DNA from: Anaerolineae bacterium
Lineage (GTDB): Bacteria; Chloroflexota; Anaerolineae; JAFGEY01
Assembly (NCBI GenBank): GCA_016931365.1
Contig: JAFGEY010000348.1
Span: 1-20,113 of the forward strand
Reading direction: 5' to 3'
DNA: 20,113 nt
Shown here: piece after piece, positions 8,587 through 14,567 of the stretch
How positions within the stretch are numbered: the first letter of the stretch is position 1
Layout: the number at the start of each line of letters is the position of its first letter
Notes under the pieces: model-generated
What the model was told of the DNA's origin: nothing
Seen by the model: only the letters and a program-made list of their open reading frames with translations
The model's database searches: none
Program-made: the position numbers and the translations under genes

Positions 8587-8602
8587 TCAGGATGCATCCT
8601 GA
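8587..8602. other. Perfect 16-bp palindrome upstream of brxL
   Basis: TCAGGATGCATCCTGA is its own reverse complement. It sits 28 bases after the vapC-like stop and 65 bases before the brxL start, next to the CACAGAG repeat. It could be a dimeric regulator site or part of a processed hairpin. There is no T-run, so it is not a clear terminator. Confidence 0.5.
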
Positions 8603-8629
8603 GTGGCTTTACCCTGTTGCTATAAACAG

Positions 8630-9025
8630 TTACGACCAAGCGACCAGGTCCCGATAGAGCTGCAGGCCGTCCATAGGAAAGTGTTTTGCGTTGTACGTCA
8701 CCAGGATCAGGTTGTGATGCACGGCGGTTGCGCCAATGATCGCATCAGGCTTGTCCAACCTGATTCCCTGGGCGCGAAAGCACCGGATATAGTCCCCGGC
8801 CAGGTCGGCAATGGTCGCGTCCAGCGGCCACGCGCGCAGCGAATCCAGCAGACGCATGGTCAGCGGGCGCTCGTGGTCGCGCATCCCCTCGACGATCTCG
8901 GTGCGCGAGATGGTGGCCAGACCCAACGCCCCGTCCAGGGCCAGGGCGAGCATCAGGTCGGTGGTCGGCTGGTGCTGGCGCAGATGGCGAATGAGCACAC
9001 ACGAGTCGAGCAGGAAATCAGGCAT
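8630..9025 (-). CDS. PIN-domain toxin, VapC-like
   Basis: 131 residues from the ATG at 9025, preceded by GGAGG at 8 bases. A longer in-frame start upstream lies wholly within the antitoxin gene and is less likely. Starts MPDFLLDSCVLIRHLR. The acidic residues expected of the PIN nuclease site are visible: D7, E43 in ISRTEIVEGM, and D94 in KPDAIIGATAV, while the last position has N112 in VTYNAKHF. PIN toxins of VapBC pairs cut specific RNAs (often tRNA or rRNA) with Mg2+. The start overlaps the end of the antitoxin gene by 8 bases, the usual layout. Being between pglZ and brxL suggests it stabilises the defence locus or was inserted into it. Confidence 0.88.
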   Translation of the reverse strand: MPDFLLDSCVLIRHLRQHQPTTDLMLALALDGALGLATISRTEIVEGMRDHERPLTMRLLDSLRAWPLDATIADLAGDYIRCFRAQGIRLDKPDAIIGATAVHHNLILVTYNAKHFPMDGLQLYRDLVAWS

Positions 9026-9296
9026 GGGACATTTCCTCCGCATCTTGCTGCCGCCACACACCACGCAGTTCGCCGATCCAACAGTCAATGTCGGCCGGGG
9101 TCGCCAGTTCGGGGTGGCTGGCCTCGTCCCACGCGCCGGCCGTTTCCTGGATCGCCGACAGCAGCTTGAGCCGGCGCACGTATTCGGCGGTGGCCATCAC
9201 GATGACCTGGCTGCGCTTGCGCAGTGGAACCAGCCGATCCAGTTCGGCCAGCAAGTGTTCGGGAAAGGTCACGTTAATGCGCTGTGTTTTATCCAT
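9018..9296 (-). CDS. Ribbon-helix-helix antitoxin, VapB-like
   Basis: 92 residues. The N-terminus (QRINVTFPEHLLAELDRLV, then a helix with RSQVIVMATAEYVRRLK) is a ribbon-helix-helix DNA-binding fold. The C-terminal half, with several Trp and acidic residues, would wrap and inhibit the PIN toxin encoded next. Proteins of this kind bind their own promoter. A clear sigma70 promoter and a three-fold TTTATCCA repeat are present just upstream and across the start codon. The downstream toxin overlaps by 8 bases. Confidence 0.85.
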   Translation of the reverse strand: MDKTQRINVTFPEHLLAELDRLVPLRKRSQVIVMATAEYVRRLKLLSAIQETAGAWDEASHPELATPADIDCWIGELRGVWRQQDAEEMSHA

Positions 9297-9325
9297 TTAT
9301 CCATCCTCAAATGTGTTTTTATCCA
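9288..9325 (-). promoter_or_regulatory. Candidate operator: three TTTATCCA repeats
   Basis: The plus-strand word TTTATCCA occurs at 9288-9295, 9296-9303 and 9318-9325, spanning the antitoxin start and the region just downstream of the promoter. Direct short repeats are the usual binding target of ribbon-helix-helix repressors, so this is a plausible autoregulatory site. Role inferred. Confidence 0.45.
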
Positions 9326-9330
9326 CCTTT

Positions 9331-9359
9331 ATTGTACACCTTTTTTAGCCGGTTTACAA
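9331..9359 (-). promoter_or_regulatory. Sigma70-type promoter for the vapBC-like pair
   Basis: On the minus strand, TTGTAA (9359-9354) is followed after exactly 17 bases by TACAAT (9336-9331), each close to the -35/-10 consensus. It lies in the 109-base gap between pglZ and the antitoxin gene, about 35 bases before the ATG. It would drive the toxin-antitoxin pair and could also serve brxL and the TIR module, since no strong terminator follows. Confidence 0.7.
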
Positions 9360-9405
9360 CGCCCATTTTGGCGAATGAATACACACAAAAGCCGACGCGC
9401 TCAAC

Positions 9406-11904
9406 TCACCACAGATCGACCCGGCTCACGGCCTCTTGTTCGGCCAGCACTTCTTCGGTCGCGGCATCGCGCAGCACCCAGCGCACGGCGTCGCCCGGCG
9501 CCAGCCCACAGCCAAGGGGCAAGAGCACATCCAGCGTCACCGGGCCGTCCGGCCCGACCACGCAACTGAGCGGCGGCGTCACCCGTTCGCCCATCTTTTC
9601 CAGGTTCAACGTCACCTGGCGCGGCTGGCCGAGCAGACTGTCGGCCACCGGTTCCAACCTGATCTTGAACTGGGCATTGACGATCTCGCCCGGCAGGTCG
9701 GCGCGCACGCCGACAGGCCGGCCCAGCGCCTGCTGGGTGACGACCAGGTGCGGCACGACCACCTCTTGCAGCGAAAGGCCGCCGTGGACATAGTTATAAG
9801 CGCCCGGGGTGCGAAAACAGCCTACCCCGCGCGGGAACCAGGCGATCAGCCCGTCGCTGCCGGGTACAACAAAGCGCAGTTGATCGGTGTGCCCCAGGTC
9901 GCGGCCAACCACGTAGCGCGATTTTTTGGCCAGCGCCGGCACGCTGCGCACGCTGGCTTTTTCGTGTTCCTGCACCTGATCGAGCAGCAAAAAACCGTGG
10001 TCGGCAACGACGTGAACCTGGCCCACGCCCAGTTCGAGCAGTTTGTGGACGCCCCGTTTGACCGAGCGCAGCAGTGCGCTAAAGCTGTTCCAGGCCTGAG
10101 TGTTGGCCGTCTCGCCGACGGCGTCGAGCATGGTGTCAAAGACGGCAATGACCTGGGCCTCGGCGATGCGCTCGGAAGGCGTCTGCAAGAACTCGTCCAG
10201 GTTGTAGAACACCGCGCCGGGCAGGCGCTCTTGCAGCCAGGCTTGACGGGCCGCTTTGTCCTTGAGGTTGCGATCAAAGGGCGGAATGGCAATCTGCCAG
10301 TCGTCGTCATAGTCTACCCGGCAGTGCTCGCCGCCGGGCAGCAGCGCGGCCATGCCGATCGGCGTGACGGTGGGGATGGCGGCCAGACGCGCCGCGATCT
10401 CGCGCCGCTCCCCGGCCTGTTCATTTTCCAGGGCCGTCAGCAGTTCTTGCGCCAGCTCGTAGCGCAGGGCGTCAATGTACATCACCGCCACGCGCGGGAC
10501 GGCGGTTCGACCTGGCCCGGCCTGTTGGCTGGGTACGGGCCACCGGCCGGGGCCGGAGGCCCAAAAGCCGCTTTGCGGCGGCAGCGCATCGCGCGGCGGC
10601 CAGGCCTCTTCGGCCTGCAGCAGCGTCGAAAAGCGGTCGTTCATGCGCCCCAATACGTCCCGGTAGGCGCGGGTGCACTGCTCGCGCAGGCGATCGTACG
10701 AAGTTGACTGTGTGTCTAACGCCTCGCGCAAGACGCGAAAATCGCGGTCGATCTGCCACCAACTTGCCGCATAGCGGCGCAGCGCATCTCCCGGCGCGCC
10801 CAACCGATCTATTTCGCTCCGGACACGCTCGATGGCGGTGAGCAAGTCGGCGGCGCGGGCCAACAGGCTCCATCCCGGCGCGCGTCCTTCGAACGCCCAG
10901 AATTGGCCGGCCCGTTGCTCGAAATGGGCCTTGTGCGCCGCCAACCAGGCCCGCCAATCCGTCTCGCTCTCCAACACGCCGGTCGCCGCTTCGACCTGCG
11001 CCCACAGCGCAGCCTCGACGTTGGCCCAGGTCGCGCCCAGGGTCAGCCCGGTCTCCAGCGGCAGCCCGGCCGCCCAGCGATCCAGCGCGTAGCGCGTTTG
11101 GAGGCCGGCGGACAGGTGAATAAACGAAGATTTGTGCAGGCTGTCGCGCTGCCAGCGGTCGAGCAAGGCCCGGCAGCGGTCGAAATAGAGCGGCGCAGGC
11201 AGTTGAGCGGCGTATGGGAATCCATCTGCATGCGCTCCGGCAGCGACATAGGCGCGGACGAGCGCAAGCTGCGCGGTCAGGCGGGCGGCCACCTGGTCGG
11301 GCCAATCGCCCGCCTGGGCGTCGTCGGCGTCGGCAGAGAGGCCGTAGGCGCTCTCCAGTTGGGCAAAGAACAGCCCTTCCAACTGTTCGGCCCGCAGCGA
11401 TTGCAAGCCTTCCTGCGGGTGGGAGAGAAAACGCAGCAGCGCGTCGTCGAAATTGCCGATCAGCGTCTCGCGGGCGCGCTCCAGGTTGGCCAGGTTGTAG
11501 GTCCAAAAGGCGCGCCCCTTGCCGACCGAGCGGGCGGCCAGGCGCGGCAGCAAGGCGCGCAGCTCGTGCGCCACCTGCGGGTCATCGGGAAAGTCGAGAC
11601 CCTGGCGGCGCAAAAAACGGTACAGCCGGTCGGCAAAGAGGTGACTGGTGGCGTAAAAGGGACGCAGCGTTTCCGCTTCTGTTTGGGCGAGAGGCAAATA
11701 GACCACCGTCTTGACGCCGGCAGCGCGATGAATGAGCCGGTAGCGCAGGTGCAGCAGGCTGCCGTCGAACACCCACAGCGGCACGCCGGTCAGGTGGGGG
11801 AGCAGCGCTTCGTACTCGCGCTCGGGGTCGAACCAGAAAATGGTGTCGTGGTGGGGGTCTTGCAGGTAGGCGTTGAACTGGTCGGTCAGGGCTTGAATGA
11901 GCAT
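9406..11904 (-). CDS. pglZ: PglZ, alkaline-phosphatase-fold BREX protein
   Basis: 832 residues from the ATG at 11904, chosen because AGGAG overlapping the previous stop lies 8 bases upstream. A GTG at 11940 would overlap the previous gene. The PglZ domain (about 470-720) shows metal-site motifs of the alkaline phosphatase superfamily: YIDALRYE (D478), IPTVTPIGM (510-518), VVADHGF (D635, H636) and YVHGGLSLQEVVVP (H707). The N-terminal 450 residues are helical and typical of PglZ (DTIFWFDPEREYEALL, FDGSLLHLRY). PglZ is a core component of all BREX systems and interacts with PglX. Some homologues are metal-dependent nucleases or phosphodiesterases. It follows an 11-base gap after the small HhH-like gene. 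Confidence 0.96.
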   Translation of the reverse strand: MLIQALTDQFNAYLQDPHHDTIFWFDPEREYEALLPHLTGVPLWVFDGSLLHLRYRLIHRAAGVKTVVYLPLAQTEAETLRPFYATSHLFADRLYRFLRRQGLDFPDDPQVAHELRALLPRLAARSVGKGRAFWTYNLANLERARETLIGNFDDALLRFLSHPQEGLQSLRAEQLEGLFFAQLESAYGLSADADDAQAGDWPDQVAARLTAQLALVRAYVAAGAHADGFPYAAQLPAPLYFDRCRALLDRWQRDSLHKSSFIHLSAGLQTRYALDRWAAGLPLETGLTLGATWANVEAALWAQVEAATGVLESETDWRAWLAAHKAHFEQRAGQFWAFEGRAPGWSLLARAADLLTAIERVRSEIDRLGAPGDALRRYAASWWQIDRDFRVLREALDTQSTSYDRLREQCTRAYRDVLGRMNDRFSTLLQAEEAWPPRDALPPQSGFWASGPGRWPVPSQQAGPGRTAVPRVAVMYIDALRYELAQELLTALENEQAGERREIAARLAAIPTVTPIGMAALLPGGEHCRVDYDDDWQIAIPPFDRNLKDKAARQAWLQERLPGAVFYNLDEFLQTPSERIAEAQVIAVFDTMLDAVGETANTQAWNSFSALLRSVKRGVHKLLELGVGQVHVVADHGFLLLDQVQEHEKASVRSVPALAKKSRYVVGRDLGHTDQLRFVVPGSDGLIAWFPRGVGCFRTPGAYNYVHGGLSLQEVVVPHLVVTQQALGRPVGVRADLPGEIVNAQFKIRLEPVADSLLGQPRQVTLNLEKMGERVTPPLSCVVGPDGPVTLDVLLPLGCGLAPGDAVRWVLRDAATEEVLAEQEAVSRVDLW

Positions 11905-11915
11905 CGAACTTGCTC

Positions 11916-12485
11916 CTATGTACTCGCATCGATCTGCCACAAAGCCATATCTACCTCGCGGCAGGACAGCGCACTGTCTGAGGACAGCGCACTGTCCTGG
12001 GCCAGTTGGCGAATCGTGTCCAGGTAACGCATAAACTCGTTGATCGTAAACGTCCCCTGTTCTTTGCGCGGAAACTGTTCCGGCTGCCAGCGACTGAGGG
12101 CGTTCCAGGCGCGGATGTCGATGATGCCAAAGCGCTGTGGATCGACCACGGTGAGCACCGCCGAAGCGGTGGGCAGCAGCACGCCGCGCAAAACCGCCAG
12201 CAGGTTGGCCGCATAGCCGGGGTGATCGTCCTTGAGCGCCAGGGCTAGCCCGGTCACCCCTTTGACGACCTCCGGCGGGTTTTTCTTGGTCAGCCCGGCC
12301 CGGCGGGGCGATTTCCAGTGTGCGATCTCGAACAGTTCGCCGACGGTCAGGTATCCGCGCGCGCGTATGGCATCGCCGGTATGCAAAAAGCGCGGATCAT
12401 GGTCGCCGAACAGGGTTTGATTGCCATAGGCATAACATTGAGCAAACTGCCGCAGGATCATCGCATTGAGTGTGTCCATATCCAT
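11916..12485 (-). CDS. Small helix-hairpin-helix-like protein, role unknown
   Basis: 189 residues from the first ATG at 12485, with a second ATG at 12479 (AGGA 5 bases upstream) equally possible. An upstream TTG at 12563 is less likely. Residues about 45-150 have a helical pattern with VGELFEIAHWKSPRR, VVKGVTGLALAL, VLLPTASAVLTVVDPQRF and GIIDIRAWNALSRW. The LPTASA...D order resembles the HhH/GPD fold of DNA glycosylases (OGG-like hypothetical proteins), but I cannot confirm catalytic residues. The C-terminus carries a repeated DSALSS/DSALSC from an 18-base tandem repeat. It lies between the ATPase/DUF4276 pair and pglZ with close spacing, so it is probably co-transcribed and part of the defence unit, perhaps in DNA recognition. 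Function not established. Confidence 0.7.
   Translation of the reverse strand: MDMDTLNAMILRQFAQCYAYGNQTLFGDHDPRFLHTGDAIRARGYLTVGELFEIAHWKSPRRAGLTKKNPPEVVKGVTGLALALKDDHPGYAANLLAVLRGVLLPTASAVLTVVDPQRFGIIDIRAWNALSRWQPEQFPRKEQGTFTINEFMRYLDTIRQLAQDSALSSDSALSCREVDMALWQIDAST
11963..11996. repeat. Tandem near-palindromic repeat AGGACAGCGCACTGTC
   Basis: The 16-base unit occurs exactly at 11963-11978 and 11981-11996, a period of 18 bases (six codons). Each unit can fold on GACAG/CTGTC arms. It lies in frame near the end of the small HhH-like gene, 60 bases before the pglZ start. Confidence 0.8.
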
Positions 12486-12528
12486 CCTATCCCGAGTCAA
12501 TCGGAACTGAACAGGGATTCGCCACCCC

Positions 12529-12567
12529 AAAAATTCTTGCCCAGGCAATGGTTTCCATTGCAAGCAA
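12529..12567 (-). terminator. Possible weak terminator or attenuator after the DUF4276 gene
   Basis: Minus-strand RNA would form GCAATGG-AAA-CCATTGC (arms 12545-12551 and 12555-12561), extended by outer TTGC/GCAA pairs, with five U residues at 12533-12529. The distance to the U-run and the AU content make it weak. It sits between the DUF4276 stop and the start chosen for the next gene, so it might reduce read-through to the small gene and pglZ. Confidence 0.3.
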
Positions 12568-12572
12568 CAATT

Positions 12573-13214
12573 TCACGGGATAGGCACTTGTTGTCCCATC
12601 CGCGCCAGAGCGGATAGGGCAGCGGTCAGGTCGTCCACAAAATGCTTGAATCCGGGGTCGTGTTTGCCCACCGCATACAGGTTCAAAGATGCGGCAATTT
12701 CGCTCCCATATTCTGCGCCGCCCAGAGGCGCGATTAGCCGGGCCTGCCGAAATACCGCGCGCAGCGCCGCCTTGTAGCGCCCACGCTCGCATTTGTTGGC
12801 CGGCACATCGGGCTGCACATCAGTCTCCAGCACCCGTCGCAGACTATCCACATCGACCAGGTACCAGCGTTCGATGTGTGGGTCGGGCACCGCGCAGACG
12901 ATGGCCCCCCGATAGCCGGCCTGTTCGGCCACCCGCCGGATCTCATCCCGTTTGGCGGCATAGCCCTGACAGTTGCCATCAATAGCCACAATCAAAATAT
13001 CATACGGGGAGACATGGCCGCGTCGGACATCGAGCAGAAAACGGCGCAGTTCGCTGATCGCCTTGCCCAGGCCGCCAACCACGCTGCGTGGATCGTGCAC
13101 CAGCACAGCCGGGACGATGCCACTTTCGCCGGCGATGCGGCTGACCAGCGAGATCAGAAAAGCCTCTTGCCCCACGTCTTCAAGAAAATAGCCCAGCCGG
13201 ATTTTAGCCTCCAT
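12573..13214 (-). CDS. DUF4276-like TOPRIM-type protein, partner of the ATPase
   Basis: 213 residues from the ATG at 13214 (a GTG two codons earlier is possible). The pattern is that of a TOPRIM-like fold: an early acidic strand (YFLEDVGQEAFL, E12/E17), ILIVAIDGNCQG (D79) where TOPRIM has DxD, and PDPHIERWYLVDVDSL (E115), a block characteristic of DUF4276-type and AriB-like proteins. Such proteins are encoded beside OLD/AAA_15-type ATPases, and in PARIS and OLD/Gabija systems the analogous subunit is the nuclease effector. Here it overlaps the end of the ATPase gene by 11 bases, consistent with coupled translation and a two-protein complex. Nuclease activity is inferred, and the second acidic residue of DxD is Asn. 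Confidence 0.8.
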   Translation of the reverse strand: MEAKIRLGYFLEDVGQEAFLISLVSRIAGESGIVPAVLVHDPRSVVGGLGKAISELRRFLLDVRRGHVSPYDILIVAIDGNCQGYAAKRDEIRRVAEQAGYRGAIVCAVPDPHIERWYLVDVDSLRRVLETDVQPDVPANKCERGRYKAALRAVFRQARLIAPLGGAEYGSEIAASLNLYAVGKHDPGFKHFVDDLTAALSALARMGQQVPIP

Positions 13215-14505
13215 AGTCACCGCGCACGATCCTTTCCATCAAAGACGTGGCTTCTCCGGCATCGTCGCCGCTATCGTCTAAAATCTGAGCAATGTCTTGT
13301 CCTTGAAAAAGCGGCGGAGAAGGTCTAAACGTCGTCTCGCGGCCCTCCTTGCGGCAAAGGAGCAGGCATGCCTCGCGCAGGTACTGCGGCAACTGCGGAG
13401 AATGGGTGTTGACGATGATTTGCTTGCCCAGATAGGTCGCATTTTCCAGCAGATCGGCAATGAGTTTGAGGCGGCGCGGGTGGACGCCGTTTTCCGGCTC
13501 TTCGTAGCCGATCACGGTGGTGGGCGAGAGGGGGGCGGTGATGGCCAGCAATCCCAGGATGCGCAGGGTGCCTTCCGAGATCACCCGCGCCGAAAATGGG
13601 GTTCCTTTTTCCATCACCCGCAGCTGCAAAAATCCCTCGCTGGTGCGTCCCACGTCCAGCGTATCCAGATCAGGCAGCAAAGCATGCAGAGCGCGGCCGA
13701 TGGCCTGGTATTGAGGCAGATTCTGGGCGCGCAGCGTGTTGTAAAACGCCGCCAAGTCGCTGCCCAATGCCCCCGGCGCCTCGACCTCTTTGAGCGGCGA
13801 GTCGGCGCGCATGGATTTGGGCTCCAGGTAGTAAAAACGCCAGCGCGACAGCTCTTCTTTGAACGCCGTGATGTGTGGATAATGCGGCGGGTAGAGCGGC
13901 GTAGAGGCCAGAGTGTAATCCAGGCCAACCTCATGCTCCAGCGGCCGCGCCTGCCCCTCCATACGCAGCCGTAAGCGATTCTCGACCTTTTCAATAAAGG
14001 CGCTGCGCGTCCCACGCACCGAGCCATCCTGGTTCAAAGCCACCAGCTTTTCATCCCACACGCGCAAATAGCCGGTCTTGATCAGCATTTGCACAGTCAG
14101 GGTATAGCGCAGCCGGCGCTCGACGATGCGGCGGCGCGGCGGTTCGCTCTCGGACTCGGGTTCGATAATCCCTTCACGCATCTGGCGGATGCGCTGCTCG
14201 ACTGTTTCGACCACCTCATCGCCCAGTTCGACATCCACCTCAATCGTAAATTGGAGTGATTCTTGCGACAGCAGGCCGTCCAGCCCTTGATCGCCGCAGT
14301 AGAATGCTTCCAGCGGCATCCCACGATGCTCGTCAAATGCCTCTTTGAGCGTCTTGGCCGTCACCGCACGCCCCAACAGCCCCAGCGCATCCAGCAGGTT
14401 GCTTTTGCCTGCCGCATTGGGGCCAATCACCACCGTCAGAGGGGCCAACTGCACCTCGACGTTGCGCAGCGATTTGTATCCTTGCACATGGACTCGTTTG
14501 ATCAT
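13204..14505 (-). CDS. OLD/AAA_15-type ABC-like ATPase
   Basis: 433 residues from the ATG at 14505, which has AAGGAG six bases upstream. A TTG at 14520 is in frame but falls inside the hairpin arm. ABC/SMC-like ATPase motifs are complete: MIKRVHVQGYKSLRNVEV start, Walker A GPNAAGKSN at 28-36, signature SEGTLR at 310-315, Walker B VIGYEEPENGVHPRRL at 331-346 and H-loop NTHSPQ at 366-371. The region between (100-300) is insert-like and charged. ATPases of this class act as sensors/clamps with a TOPRIM effector in anti-phage systems, or as OLD-family proteins. No TOPRIM domain is fused here; the next gene probably supplies it. It lies 63 bases after pglX, behind a strong inverted repeat. Confidence 0.9.
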   Translation of the reverse strand: MIKRVHVQGYKSLRNVEVQLAPLTVVIGPNAAGKSNLLDALGLLGRAVTAKTLKEAFDEHRGMPLEAFYCGDQGLDGLLSQESLQFTIEVDVELGDEVVETVEQRIRQMREGIIEPESESEPPRRRIVERRLRYTLTVQMLIKTGYLRVWDEKLVALNQDGSVRGTRSAFIEKVENRLRLRMEGQARPLEHEVGLDYTLASTPLYPPHYPHITAFKEELSRWRFYYLEPKSMRADSPLKEVEAPGALGSDLAAFYNTLRAQNLPQYQAIGRALHALLPDLDTLDVGRTSEGFLQLRVMEKGTPFSARVISEGTLRILGLLAITAPLSPTTVIGYEEPENGVHPRRLKLIADLLENATYLGKQIIVNTHSPQLPQYLREACLLLCRKEGRETTFRPSPPLFQGQDIAQILDDSGDDAGEATSLMERIVRGDYGG

Positions 14506-14518
14506 CGCGCACTCCTTC

Positions 14519-14554
14519 AACCCTTGCGAAGGTTTACTAACCTTCGCAAGGGTT
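14519..14554 (-). promoter_or_regulatory. Perfect 16-bp inverted repeat before the ATPase ribosome site
   Basis: Arms AACCCTTGCGAAGGTT (14519-14534) and its exact complement (14539-14554) enclose a 4-base loop. A third partial unit GCGCAAGGGTT follows at 14555-14565. In the transcript the hairpin ends within a few bases of AAGGAG, the ribosome site of the ATPase gene. There is no T-run, so translational control, RNA processing or a protein site is likelier than an intrinsic terminator. Confidence 0.6.
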
Positions 14555-14567
14555 GCGCAAGGGTTGA

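Noticed and set aside
11917..11931. Near match (ATGTACTCGCATCG) to the 14-mer shared by pglX and the toxin remnant
   Set aside because: It has two extra bases and weak context; chance similarity is likely.
11905..11940. GTG start of pglZ giving 12 extra residues
   Set aside because: It would overlap the previous gene, while the ATG at 11904 has a good AGGAG site.
10903..12027. 374-codon open frame on the plus strand
   Set aside because: Antisense shadow of pglZ and the small HhH-like gene; composition is Gln/Arg/Gly-rich with no domain.
14506..14520. TTG start for the ATPase gene
   Set aside because: The ATG at 14505 has AAGGAG at ideal distance, and the TTG falls within the hairpin arm.
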